Shown here: positions 37,951-46,739 of the stretch, one piece after another
How positions within the stretch are numbered: position 1 is the stretch's first letter
Layout: each line of letters starts with the position of its first letter
Assembly: GCF_009720725.1 (NCBI RefSeq)
Contig: NZ_WNKT01000008.1
Span: 50,187 to 114,186 of the forward strand
Direction of reading: 5' to 3'
DNA length: 64,000 nt
From: Allochromatium palmeri
GTDB lineage: Bacteria > Pseudomonadota > Gammaproteobacteria > Chromatiales > Chromatiaceae
Program-made: the position numbers and the translations under genes
The notes under the pieces: model-generated
What the model was told of the DNA's origin: nothing
What the model saw: the letters and a program-made list of their open reading frames with translations, nothing else
The model's database searches: none

Positions 37951-38081
37951 GGCAGGTCTCTGGAAAACAGGATCGACGCTCCAATCGCGATGAGGATAGC
38001 ATGGTGCCGGCCGTCGACATCGCCCTCCGAGCACGGCTCTATGAAGCGTGATCGATGTCACAATCGGCGTGGTACAGCGGC

Positions 38082-38108
38082 TCAAGGTTTCATCCGGCCG
38101 GCCGATAC
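38082..38108 (+). promoter_or_regulatory. Sigma-28 (FliA) promoter of fliC
   Basis: TCAAGGTT (38082-38089), 11-nt spacer, GCCGATAC (38101-38108). Against the FliA consensus TAAAGTTT-N11-GCCGATAA this matches 13 of 16 bases with ideal spacing. Transcription would start near 38115, about 75 nt before fliC, as expected for a class III flagellar gene. Confidence 0.75.
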
Positions 38109-38191
38109 CCAAGTCGGATCGAAGCGATTAAAACCAAGGCAGCGCTGGTGTTCAGCCGTCGGCCTGGGTCAACACAGACAGGAGAACAGTC

Positions 38192-40324
38192 ATGGCAATG
38201 GTCATCAACACCAACGTGATGTCGCTGAATGCACAGCGGAATCTCACCAAATCCCAGGGCGCTCTGGGGCAGTCGATGGAGCGCTTGAGTAGCGGTATGC
38301 GCATCAACTCGGCCAAGGACGACGCCGCCGGCTCGGCCATCGCCAGCCGCCTGACCTCGCAGATCCGCGGTTTCGATCAGTCGGTGCGCAACGCCAACGA
38401 TGGTATTTCGCTGGTGCAGACCGCTGAGGGTGCGCTGAGTGAGTCGTCCAACATCCTGCAACGGATGCGTGAGCTGTCGGTGCAGTCGGCGAACGGCACC
38501 TACACCAGCGGCAACCGTACCACGCTGAACGCCGAAACCCAGCAGTTGATCAAGGAGCTGGATCGCATTTCCGAGAGCACCAATTTCAATGGTCTCAACC
38601 TGCTCGATGGCTCGGCGGGCGATGTCAAGCTGCAGGTTGGCGCCGAAGCCAATGAGACCATCAGCGTCAGCATCGGTCAGCTCGACTCAAAGTCGCTGGG
38701 CGTGGAGGATACGGCAGGCGTTGGCTCCTTCGTTCGCACAGCGACGGGTGCTAGCAGCGATGTCTCCGCGCCGGCGGCCAATGCCACATCACTCGGCACC
38801 GGCGATCTGGTCATCAATGGCATCGCCATCGATGGTGCCGTTGCGGCCTCCGATACCGCGTCGTCGGCCGCCAAGAGTTCCAGCGCTATCTCGACGGCGG
38901 CCGCCATCAATGCCAAGAGCGATCAGACCGGCGTCACGGCCATCGTGGGCGAGACGTCCGTAGGCGGTGCCTCACAGGCGGCAGGTTCTGCAACGGGAAC
39001 CATCCTGCTCAATGGCGTGCAGATCACCCTGCAGACGACCGCTGATACCAACACCACCCGCTCATCGGTCGTCGATGCGATCAACCTCAAATCGGATCAA
39101 ACCGGCGTCACGGCCATCGATACCGGCACGGCTGACGGTGGCGTGACCCTGGTCGCGGCGGACGGGCGTAATATCGCACTCTCCAATGAGGCCGGTGGTC
39201 TCACGGCCGCCAACACGGGACTGGGCCTGGCGGGTGCGGCGAATGGAAACTCCTCGATCACCAGCGGCACTGTGACCCTGGTAGCCGAGGGCGGCAAGGC
39301 GATCGAAATCACCTCGGGGGCAACCGGCAAGGCGAGCGACGCCGGCTTCATGGAAGGCACCTATAACGGCACCAACACCCAGGTTTCATCGAACCTCAAT
39401 GATTCGACGACCGCCATGACCGCCGGCAACGTCTTCATCAATGGCGTTTCGATCGGTCCATCCTATGCCAGGGACGACACCGCCTCCTCGGCGGGTAATG
39501 ACTACAGTGCCATCGCCAAGGCAGCGGCGGTCAATGCCGTTTCCGACAAGACTGGCGTGACTGCGACCGTCAACCAGAACCGAGCGGACAACAATACCAC
39601 TCAGAACACGGCGAGCGCATCGGTGTCCGGCAGTATCAACGGCGTGGCGATTACCGGATTCTCGACGATTGGAGGAGCATCGAACACGAGCGCCGACCGT
39701 CAGTCGCTGGTGAATGCGATCAATGCCATCCAGGACCAGACCGGGGTGCGCGCCGTCGATACCGGCGAGGATGGCACCACCGCTGGCGGCGGTGTCCAAC
39801 TCATTGCCGAGGACGGACGTAATATCCAGGCCCAGTTGACCAATGGCGCTTCCGCTGGTTTCGGTGCGGGTGGTGCCGACGCCACCACGACCTTTGTCGG
39901 CGAGTTCACGCTTAACTCCGACAAGGAGATCGTCATTACCCGTGGCACAGACGGGGATATCGCGGATTCGGGCATGACCGTCGGCAACTATGGCGGCGGC
40001 GAGGACGGCCAAGCACTCGCCAACGTCGATATCTCGACCGTTGAGGGTGCCAACAAGGCGATCGTAGCCATCGACAACGCCCTGGAGAGGGTCAACAACG
40101 TCCGCTCCGACCTGGGTGCGGTCAACAACCGACTCGACTTCACCATCAACAACCTGACCAGCATCTCGCAGAACGCCTCGGCTTCGCGCTCGCGCATCGA
40201 GGACGCGGACTTCGCGCTGGAAACCTCGAAACTCTCGCGCTCGCAGGTGTTGACACAGGCCAGCCAGGCGATGCTCGCCCAGGCTAACTCGCAGCCACAG
40301 CAGGTACTGTCACTCCTGCGCTAA
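38192..40324 (+). CDS. fliC: Flagellin
   Basis: Major filament subunit, exported by the flagellar type III system. The 710-residue protein has a conserved N-terminal D0/D1 region ([18 protein letters not shown], to ~165) and C-terminal D1/D0 (from ~605, ending [14 protein letters not shown]). The long exposed middle is rich in Ser, Thr, Ala and Asn and contains four Flagellin_IN-type repeats ([62 protein letters not shown]). It is larger than the common ~500-residue flagellin. Start has AGGAG upstream; a second Met follows at codon 3. The exposed region is a plausible substrate for the nearby GT41 enzymes (inference). Confidence 0.97.
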   Translation: MAMVINTNVMSLNAQRNLTKSQGALGQSMERLSSGMRINSAKDDAAGSAIASRLTSQIRGFDQSVRNANDGISLVQTAEGALSESSNILQRMRELSVQSANGTYTSGNRTTLNAETQQLIKELDRISESTNFNGLNLLDGSAGDVKLQVGAEANETISVSIGQLDSKSLGVEDTAGVGSFVRTATGASSDVSAPAANATSLGTGDLVINGIAIDGAVAASDTASSAAKSSSAISTAAAINAKSDQTGVTAIVGETSVGGASQAAGSATGTILLNGVQITLQTTADTNTTRSSVVDAINLKSDQTGVTAIDTGTADGGVTLVAADGRNIALSNEAGGLTAANTGLGLAGAANGNSSITSGTVTLVAEGGKAIEITSGATGKASDAGFMEGTYNGTNTQVSSNLNDSTTAMTAGNVFINGVSIGPSYARDDTASSAGNDYSAIAKAAAVNAVSDKTGVTATVNQNRADNNTTQNTASASVSGSINGVAITGFSTIGGASNTSADRQSLVNAINAIQDQTGVRAVDTGEDGTTAGGGVQLIAEDGRNIQAQLTNGASAGFGAGGADATTTFVGEFTLNSDKEIVITRGTDGDIADSGMTVGNYGGGEDGQALANVDISTVEGANKAIVAIDNALERVNNVRSDLGAVNNRLDFTINNLTSISQNASASRSRIEDADFALETSKLSRSQVLTQASQAMLAQANSQPQQVLSLLR

Positions 40325-40349
40325 ACTCATGGCCAGGTAAGCGACAGAC

Positions 40350-40380
40350 GCGGGCGGCGCTCCAGACGGAGACCGCCCGC
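40350..40380 (+). terminator. Hairpin after fliC
   Basis: GCGGGCGG (40350-40357) pairs with CCGCCCGC (40373-40380); inside, CTCC (40360-40363) pairs with GGAG (40368-40371). It lies 26 nt after the fliC stop. There is no U-tract, so it may attenuate read-through to flaG or protect the fliC mRNA end. Confidence 0.5.
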
Positions 40381-40400
40381 TCAAACCAGGAGAGCAAGCG

Positions 40401-40871
40401 ATGGCCAGCGATTCATTCGGTGTCATGGGAACGACACAACCGATTCAACACACCGGCAACACAGGCACACGAACGCCTTCGAGTTCAGAAATACGTCCAA
40501 ACGGCTTGCCGCCAGCCAGCAGCCGTACCGACACCACACCGGGCACCACCACACGCTCAACGAACCGCCTCGAATCCAATCAACCGGGCCGAACCGGCGA
40601 CTCGAAAAGCGATCCGTCCCAGGGCGTCGCCGCCACCGACACCGCCATGGTCGAGAAGCTGACCGAGGCCGTCGACAAGATCAACGAAATGATGCAGCAG
40701 GGAAAGCAAATGCTGACCTTTCAGCTCGACGACGACTCAGGGCGGATGGTGGTCCGAGTGGTCGATTCCCAGAGCAAGGAAGTAGTCCGCCAGATCCCAA
40801 GCGAGGAGACACTCAACTTCGCTAAATATGTCGATGGGCTGGCGGGTCTGATTTTCAACAAGAAGGCGTGA
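40401..40871 (+). CDS. flaG: FlaG family flagellar protein
   Basis: A 156-residue protein. The first ~75 residues are a disordered Ser/Thr/Pro-rich stretch, and residues ~80-156 form the FlaG domain (LTEAVDKINEMMQQGKQMLT, DSGRMVVRVVDSQSKEVVRQIPSEE). FlaG affects filament length in other bacteria. AGGAG lies upstream of ATG 40401. It sits between fliC and fliD, the usual place. Confidence 0.93.
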   Translation: MASDSFGVMGTTQPIQHTGNTGTRTPSSSEIRPNGLPPASSRTDTTPGTTTRSTNRLESNQPGRTGDSKSDPSQGVAATDTAMVEKLTEAVDKINEMMQQGKQMLTFQLDDDSGRMVVRVVDSQSKEVVRQIPSEETLNFAKYVDGLAGLIFNKKA

Positions 40872-40939
40872 GCCGCTTGCCGCTGATGTAACGGGCGTGG
40901 TGTGGCAGGCAGGTTCGACGAGACACTGGAGCAATAGCC

Positions 40940-42991
40940 ATGGCCGACAACATCATCAGTTCACTGGGCGCCGGTTCCGGTATCGATATCAAGAGTCTCG
41001 TTACCCAACTGACCGCCGTCGAGCGCGCCCCGCAAGAACAGCGCCTGGATACGCGCAAGGAGAAACTAGAGGCGCAGATCTCCGGCTATGGCCAACTGCG
41101 CAGCGCCTTCGATACCTTCAAGGGTTCACTGACAGCCTTGAGCAATGGCGACCTCTTCAACGCCCGCTCGGCCACCGTGCCCAACTCGGACGTCATCACC
41201 GCCAACGCGGTCGAGCCTGGCGCTCAGACCGGTTCCTACAAGATCGAGGTACTGGAAGTGGCCAGTGCCCAATCGCTGGCGATGTCCGCACAACCCGACA
41301 ATAAGGCCGCGCTCAGCAAGTCAGGCGATCTCACCATCCGCTTCGGCGACTGGACCTATGATGGCGGCACGGGCGCTCCGTCCAATTTCACACTCAATGA
41401 CGACCGCGACGCCCTGACCATCAGCATCGAGGCCAGCGACTCGCTCACCAGCATCGCCGACAAGATCAACGCGAGCGATGCAGGCGTTCAAGCCGCCGTG
41501 GTCAAGGTCGACGATCAATATCAGCTCATGCTGACCGCCCCCTCGGGCCAGTCGAGCGCGATGGAGATCACAGCCAGCGCCGGTTCGGTCGGTTTGGACG
41601 ACTTCGTCTTCGACGCCACGACCCAGAACGCCAACGAAACTCAACAGGGGCAGGATGCACAGTTGAAGGTCAATGGTCTTGAGGTGCGGCGCGAAACCAA
41701 CGAGATCGACGACGTCATCGAGGGCTTTGCATTCACGCTCAATAAGAAGGGCACCGCCGGCGAGAGTCTGAACTTCTCGATCACCGCCGACAAAACCGCC
41801 CCCGATCAGGCGATCCGCGATTTCGTCGAAGCCTACAACAGCTTTCAGAAGACCACCGCGGAACTGGTCGGCTACACCCGCGACGAAGACGACAACCTGG
41901 TGCGCGGCGGTCTGGCCGGCGACAGCACGGCACGCACCATGATCAACCGCATGCGCGAACAGATCGGCGGCATCCTGCCCGGCGCCCAGGGCGGCTTCAC
42001 GGCCCTGACCAATGTCGGCATCCGCACCGAGCGCGACGGTTCGCTCACGATCAATGAAACCGACTTCAAAAACGCCTTCGACAATAACTTCAACCTGCTC
42101 GAAGGGCTGTTCGCGAGCAAGATGAGTTCGACCAACAGCGCCGTGGAAGTCAACGCCGGCACCTTCGCCTCGCGCGCCACTGCCGGCACCTATGACGTCG
42201 AGATCACCCAGGACCCGACACGCGGCCAGATCGCCGGCAACGCCCTGACCCATGACTTCTCTGCACCGCTGGATGCCTCGGACCCGGCCGCCGATTACAG
42301 CTTCAAGATCAATGTCGATGGCACCAATTCGAGCCTGATCCAGCTCACCGGCACCTACGCCAACGCCGATGAACTGCGCGCCGACTTGCAGGCACGCATC
42401 AACGGCGACTCCAGCCTGAAGGCGGCAGGTGTGGCGCTGGACGTCAGCTATGACACAGGCACCAACCAATTCAGTTTCGTCTCGCGCGAATATGGCTCGA
42501 TCTCAAACGTGAGTTTCACCGCCGCCAGCACCCAGATGGCCGAGATGGGCATCGACACCGCCCTGACCGGAACCCAGGGTCTGGACGTCAAGGGCACCAT
42601 CAACGGCGTGGAGGGTTTCGGTGCCGGAAACGTCCTGCTGCCGGCCGTCGATTCTCCCGCCTATGGTCTGAATCTGACCATTGGCGAAGGCGCAACCGCC
42701 CAGGGGGCGTTTCAAATCAGCTTCTCGCGCGGCGTGGCGGGTGAACTGTCGAACATGATCGAGAATTTTATGAGCAGCACGGGGTCCATCAAGACCCGAG
42801 AGTCCAGCATCCAGAAACAGCTCGATAGCATCAAGGAAGAGCGCAGCACACTCGACCGGCGCATGGAGGGGTTCCAGGCGCGGCTCATGTCTCAGTTCAT
42901 GGCCATGGAGAACATCGTCAACAGCCTGAATGATACCGGCAGCCAGTTGGAGGGCATCAACGACCGCTTGCCCTTCACCGCCTCGAATTGA
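40940..42991 (+). CDS. fliD: Flagellar hook-associated protein 2 (filament cap)
   Basis: Forms the cap at the filament tip and assists flagellin polymerisation. The 683 residues start with the FliD N-terminal domain (SLGAGSGIDIKSLVTQLTAVE). The middle is variable. The C-terminus has SFSRGVAGELSNMIENF and the coiled coil IQKQLDSIKEERSTLDRRME. At 683 residues it is longer than the E. coli cap (~468), matching the enlarged flagellin. GGAG precedes the ATG. Confidence 0.96.
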   Translation: MADNIISSLGAGSGIDIKSLVTQLTAVERAPQEQRLDTRKEKLEAQISGYGQLRSAFDTFKGSLTALSNGDLFNARSATVPNSDVITANAVEPGAQTGSYKIEVLEVASAQSLAMSAQPDNKAALSKSGDLTIRFGDWTYDGGTGAPSNFTLNDDRDALTISIEASDSLTSIADKINASDAGVQAAVVKVDDQYQLMLTAPSGQSSAMEITASAGSVGLDDFVFDATTQNANETQQGQDAQLKVNGLEVRRETNEIDDVIEGFAFTLNKKGTAGESLNFSITADKTAPDQAIRDFVEAYNSFQKTTAELVGYTRDEDDNLVRGGLAGDSTARTMINRMREQIGGILPGAQGGFTALTNVGIRTERDGSLTINETDFKNAFDNNFNLLEGLFASKMSSTNSAVEVNAGTFASRATAGTYDVEITQDPTRGQIAGNALTHDFSAPLDASDPAADYSFKINVDGTNSSLIQLTGTYANADELRADLQARINGDSSLKAAGVALDVSYDTGTNQFSFVSREYGSISNVSFTAASTQMAEMGIDTALTGTQGLDVKGTINGVEGFGAGNVLLPAVDSPAYGLNLTIGEGATAQGAFQISFSRGVAGELSNMIENFMSSTGSIKTRESSIQKQLDSIKEERSTLDRRMEGFQARLMSQFMAMENIVNSLNDTGSQLEGINDRLPFTASN

Positions 42992-43006
42992 GACAGCCCT
43001 GTTGAC

Positions 43007-43034
43007 GCCCCTGGGAGGCCGGCTTCCCAGGGGC
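43007..43034 (+). terminator. Hairpin after fliD
   Basis: GCCCCTGGGA (43007-43016) pairs perfectly with TCCCAGGGGC (43025-43034) across an 8-nt loop, 16 nt after the fliD stop. No U-run follows. It may separate fliD from fliS transcripts. Confidence 0.5.
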
Positions 43035-43195
43035 TGGTGTGAACTCGATCACAACGCTCTGCATATCCAGCCTCAAGAAATCCAACTCTGCGTCGTTATA
43101 GTCACCAAGAGCGCAGACACCCCCGTCGATTCAGGTTTGAAGCGCTCCCCCTCTTTCAACGACCGACAGTCATCCAGCATTTGTCGAGGTAGGTC

Positions 43196-43597
43196 ATGTA
43201 CGCGATGCGCAGAGAACTCAACCAATACCGTCAAGCCGGTCCGATCGCTGAGATCGCCGTAGCCGATCCCCATCGCCTGACGCAACTGCTGTTCGAGGGC
43301 GCGCTGGAGCGCATCGCCGTGGCACGCGGCGCCATGATGCAGGGCAATGTCCCGCTCAAGGGCCAGAAGATCACTCAGGCGATGGACATCATCGATGGCT
43401 TGCGCGGTGCACTCGATCTCGAACGCGGCGGCGAGCTGGCGGCCAACCTGGACGCGCTCTATGACTATATGACCCGCCGTCTGGTCACAGGCAACGCCCG
43501 CAACGAACCCGAAGCACTGGAAGAAGTCTCGACCCTGCTGCGTGAGATCAAAGCCGGCTGGGACGCCATCCCCGAGCAGATGCGTAGAGCCTCCTGA
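43196..43597 (+). CDS. fliS: Flagellar export chaperone FliS
   Basis: Cytoplasmic chaperone that binds the flagellin C-terminus before export. The 133-residue protein has the family layout: RELNQYRQAGPIAEIAVADPHRLTQLLFEGALERI, MDIIDGLRGALDLERGGELA and LDALYDYMTRRLV. GAGGTAGG lies just before ATG 43196. The 204-nt gap from fliD contains only the hairpin at 43007-43034. Confidence 0.95.
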   Translation: MYAMRRELNQYRQAGPIAEIAVADPHRLTQLLFEGALERIAVARGAMMQGNVPLKGQKITQAMDIIDGLRGALDLERGGELAANLDALYDYMTRRLVTGNARNEPEALEEVSTLLREIKAGWDAIPEQMRRAS

Positions 43598-43623
43598 GCT
43601 GAGTATCTCCCGATTCGTTCCAT

Positions 43624-43668
43624 CGCGGCTGCACGCCGCTCCCACGCTGGGGGCAGTTTGCAGCCGCG
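43624..43668. repeat. REP-like palindromic element
   Basis: CGCGGCTGCA (43624-43633) and TGCAGCCGCG (43659-43668) are exact inverted repeats 25 nt apart, with an inner GCGGC-TGCAC-GCCGC. Elements of this GCGGCTGCA...GCTCCCAC form are widespread dispersed repeats in high-GC gammaproteobacteria. It sits between the convergent ends of fliS and the ATP-grasp gene. Confidence 0.5.
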
Positions 43669-43698
43669 AAACCTTTGCGGCACCTTGACGACATGACT

Positions 43699-43734
43699 GC
43701 GCACCGTGATCGGCTTCGAGGTCGAGACGCTGTA
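43699..43734 (+). pseudogene. Remnant 3' end of an AAA-like/PD-(D/E)XK (DUF1703-type) gene
   Basis: 43701-43730 matches 37501-37530 (the 3' end of the intact gene at 35982-37544) at 28 of 30 bases. In frame it reads RTVIGFEVETL followed by a TAG stop, against RTVVGFEVETL in the intact gene. No upstream part of the gene survives next to it, so only the tail of a deleted copy remains. Confidence 0.7.
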
Positions 43735-43740
43735 GCCTGA

Positions 43741-44943
43741 TTAAGCATCCGGCGGCAGACCGGGTGACCGACACTCGGCAGCCGTGATCAAGAGCGCACG
43801 AAAAGCCGCGAAGATCCGGTGCATGGCCGCTGGCTTGTACGGATAGAGATCGATCGGGTCCATATCATGCACGACCATGGCCGGATCGACTTCGAAGATC
43901 AGCAGGCGTCCATCAGCGGTCTCGGCGCAATCGATGCCCAGATAGTCCAAGCCAAAGGTCGCCTGGATGGCCGCCAGTGCCTCGGCATGCCGCCGGGCGA
44001 AATCCCGCTCGAAGTTGGCCATGAATTCGGCTTCCTCGGCACGCTTGGCGGCGCTGTCGTCCATGCCGGCGTTGAGATAGTGGATCATCCAGTGATCCGA
44101 GATCCCCATGTGGACGGCAAAGGGCAGACCGTCGATCAAAACGACACGGAATTTGCGAAAACGTCCATCCGGACGGCGATAGTCGACGAAGGGCGAAACG
44201 AAGAAGGTCTGGCTCGACTGAGCGTCGAGGAGACTCAAGAGCGCTTCCGGCCGGTCGACCTTGGTCAATCCCTGCCCGGCATGCGAGTCGAGCGGACGCA
44301 CCAGCCACGGAACATCGAGTCCCGAACCGCCCTCCCCGCTCGCCAACGCCTGAAGCTGGCCGCGATCGAGACGCACCGTGAGTGGAACCACCAGTCCCGA
44401 CTGGCCCTGGAGCCGACGGCCGGCCCAATCGCGCGCTACGTCGAGAATGCGGCGCGGATCATTCAGCACCGGACAGGGCCAGTCGCGCAGACGCGGCGCC
44501 CAGGCTTCGAGCAGCGGTCGGTTGGCCTCTGACTCACCGATGGCGACGAACAGCAGATCATGCGCGGGGAGTTTGGCCGGATCCGGTACAGCGGGCGACA
44601 CATAGTAGAGATCAAGCTCGATATCGCTACCGTCGAGCAGACATTCGACCGGGACATTGGCCATGATCGCGCCCGGCGCCATGAGCGCCAGCAGGCGTAG
44701 CCGCGCGGGCGACGTCCTGGCCGGAATCCGATACAGCCGCTGCTGGCTGAACGCCTCGCGCTGGAGTTGCAAGCCCATGTCCAGGTTGCCGAGACACTGC
44801 AAGACGATGGATGCATCCAGCAGCGCCGCGCTGTCATGCGGATCGTCCGCCGCGCGTTGCAACAGCGATTGACCGAAGGGCACCAGATCCGTGCCCGACA
44901 GCGCGAGCCGCAACCATTTGGCGAGACCTGAAACGTTTGACAT
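43741..44943 (-). CDS. ATP-grasp (RimK-like) ligase with N-terminal helical repeats
   Basis: A 400-residue protein. The first ~100 residues are helical, TPR-like (AADDPHDSAALLDASIVLQC). The C-terminal half has ATP-grasp features: WLVRPLDSHAGQGLTKV, FFVSPFVDYRRPDGRFRKFRVVLI, and LDYLGIDCAETADGRLLIFEVDP for metal binding. These enzymes join a carboxylate to an amine using ATP; the substrates are unknown. The start at 44943 lies 7 nt after the serC stop, so it is in the serC operon. Confidence 0.8.
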   Translation of the reverse strand: MSNVSGLAKWLRLALSGTDLVPFGQSLLQRAADDPHDSAALLDASIVLQCLGNLDMGLQLQREAFSQQRLYRIPARTSPARLRLLALMAPGAIMANVPVECLLDGSDIELDLYYVSPAVPDPAKLPAHDLLFVAIGESEANRPLLEAWAPRLRDWPCPVLNDPRRILDVARDWAGRRLQGQSGLVVPLTVRLDRGQLQALASGEGGSGLDVPWLVRPLDSHAGQGLTKVDRPEALLSLLDAQSSQTFFVSPFVDYRRPDGRFRKFRVVLIDGLPFAVHMGISDHWMIHYLNAGMDDSAAKRAEEAEFMANFERDFARRHAEALAAIQATFGLDYLGIDCAETADGRLLIFEVDPAMVVHDMDPIDLYPYKPAAMHRIFAAFRALLITAAECRSPGLPPDA

Positions 44944-44950
44944 GGCCGAT

Positions 44951-46069
44951 TCAGTGTCCGTTGTGCGCGAAATCGTCCATGAACTCAACCAGCCGTTCGA
45001 CCGCGGCGAGCGTCATGCCGTTGTAGATGGAGGCGCGGATACCGCCGAGCGAGCGATGGCCCTTGAGTCCACTGAATCCAGCCGACTCGGCACGGCGCAG
45101 GAAATCGGCCTCGCGCTCGGGCGTCGGCAGCCGGAAGACGACGTTCATCCGTGAGCGGTCCGCCGGATTCGCCCAGCCGGCATAGACATCCGGATGCCGG
45201 TCGATGACCCCATAGAGACCGTCAGCCTTGCGCCGGTTGAGCGCGTCCATCGGCTCCAGCCCCCCGATTTCTTCACGCAGCCAGCGCAGAACGCGCGAGA
45301 CCACATAGATGGCCATGACCGGCGGCGTGTTGTAGATCGAACGTGCCTGGAGATGGGCGCGATAGTCGAGGATCTCAGGAATGCCGGCCGGCACCTGATC
45401 GAGCAGCGCGCGGCGGATGACGACCAGGGTCACTCCGGCCGGTCCCAGATTCTTCTGCGCATGGGCATAGACCAGATCGAAACGCTCAGGGTCGAAGGGA
45501 CGCGAGAGAAAATCCGATGACATGTCGCAGACCCGCTTGACCCCGTCGCGTCCGGGGATGGTCTGGAATTGCACGCCCTCGACCGTTTCATTCGAGACAT
45601 AGTGCAAATAGGCCGCCGCCGACGAGCACTCCAACTCGTCCGCCGTCGGCAGTCGCCGAAAACCGTCGCCCTGACGCTCGCCATCCCAGAGCACGCGCAC
45701 CTCGCCTTCCAGTCGGGCGGGCGGAATGGATTTGGCGCTCCAGTAACCGGTCCGCAGATACTCAGCCGTGCACCCCGAACCGCGTAGCAGCAGCATGGGA
45801 ATCATGGAAAATTGCAGCGTTGCTCCGCCCTGGAGCAGGAGCACCGCGTAACTGTCGGGCAGCTTCAGGAGCGCGCGGAGGTCGCGCTCGGTCTGCGTGA
45901 TCAGCTCGGCGAACCAGTCCGAGCGGTGGCTGATGCCCAGAATCGAAAGTCCGACCCCAGGCACGGCCTGGATCGCCTGCCGGGTCTCAGCCAGCACCAC
46001 CGCCGGTAGCGCGCCTGGTCCACCTGAGAAGTTGAGCGCGTTGCGGTCGAAAGCGGTTTCAGGCGTCAT
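44951..46069 (-). CDS. serC: Phosphoserine aminotransferase
   Basis: PLP enzyme that forms 3-phosphoserine from 3-phosphohydroxypyruvate in serine synthesis, and acts in pyridoxal phosphate synthesis. The 372 residues show NFSGGPGALP at the start, LLLQGGATLQFSMIP, the PLP lysine in YAHAQKNLGPAG, and the C-terminal SGLKGHRSLGGIRASIYN. Upstream msrA ends 20 nt away on the same strand; the ATP-grasp gene follows. Confidence 0.96.
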   Translation of the reverse strand: MTPETAFDRNALNFSGGPGALPAVVLAETRQAIQAVPGVGLSILGISHRSDWFAELITQTERDLRALLKLPDSYAVLLLQGGATLQFSMIPMLLLRGSGCTAEYLRTGYWSAKSIPPARLEGEVRVLWDGERQGDGFRRLPTADELECSSAAAYLHYVSNETVEGVQFQTIPGRDGVKRVCDMSSDFLSRPFDPERFDLVYAHAQKNLGPAGVTLVVIRRALLDQVPAGIPEILDYRAHLQARSIYNTPPVMAIYVVSRVLRWLREEIGGLEPMDALNRRKADGLYGVIDRHPDVYAGWANPADRSRMNVVFRLPTPEREADFLRRAESAGFSGLKGHRSLGGIRASIYNGMTLAAVERLVEFMDDFAHNGH

Positions 46070-46089
46070 GAGCTGTCCTGGCTAAGGTT

Positions 46090-46644
46090 TCAGGCCGAGC
46101 GCCGTTCCTCATCGACGATCAGATCGCGAAAGCTCCGGCGCAGCTTGGCGAGCTTGGGCGCGATCACGGCCTGACAGTAGCCCTGAGTCGGGTAACGGCG
46201 ATAATAGTCCCGATGATAACGCTCAGCCGGATAGAATGTCGGCACGGGTTCGATCTGGGTGACGATGGGCTCCGGCCAGAGGCCGCCAGCATTGAGCCGC
46301 GTGACGACGGATTCAGCAACAGCGCGCTGCTGGTCGTCATGATGGAAGATGACTGATCGATACTGACTCCCGACATCCGCGCCCTGACGGTCGCGCGTGG
46401 TCGGATCGTGGAGGCTGAAGAAGACGTTCAACAGGGTCTCATAGTCGATGACCTGATCGTCGAACGCGATCTGGACCACCTCGGCGTGTCCGGTCGTTCC
46501 GGTGCAGATCTGTTGATAGGTTGGATTGGCGAGCTGTCCGCCCGCATAGCCTGAGTGCACCGACTCGACGCCTGCAAGCGCTTGAAAGACCGCTTCCAGA
46601 CACCAGAAACACCCTCCACCGAGTGTCGCAATGGTTATCGCCAT
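46090..46644 (-). CDS. msrA: Peptide methionine sulfoxide reductase MsrA
   Basis: Reduces methionine-S-sulfoxide in proteins. The 184-residue protein has the catalytic GCFWC (residues 11-15), GYAGG, HDPTTRDRQGADVGSQYRS and the later Cys in YPTQGYCQAVI. The gene is the first of the msrA-serC-ATP-grasp group and is divergent from hypF. Confidence 0.97.
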   Translation of the reverse strand: MAITIATLGGGCFWCLEAVFQALAGVESVHSGYAGGQLANPTYQQICTGTTGHAEVVQIAFDDQVIDYETLLNVFFSLHDPTTRDRQGADVGSQYRSVIFHHDDQQRAVAESVVTRLNAGGLWPEPIVTQIEPVPTFYPAERYHRDYYRRYPTQGYCQAVIAPKLAKLRRSFRDLIVDEERRSA

Positions 46645-46739
46645 GATCTACCTCCATTGTTTTCCATGAATATCGAACGCCTGATATTTCAGACCACGGA
46701 TCAATCCATGCAAATAAGGGCATCTATTGGTCGAGCCAA

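Noticed and set aside
38128..38160. TAAAA plus GCCGTCGG as the flagellin promoter
   Set aside because: Spacing between the two parts is too long for sigma-28; the pair at 38082-38108 has correct spacing and better matches.
41321..42469. 382-codon minus-strand open frame over fliD
   Set aside because: Antisense of the fliD coding sequence; composition typical of GC-rich shadow frames.
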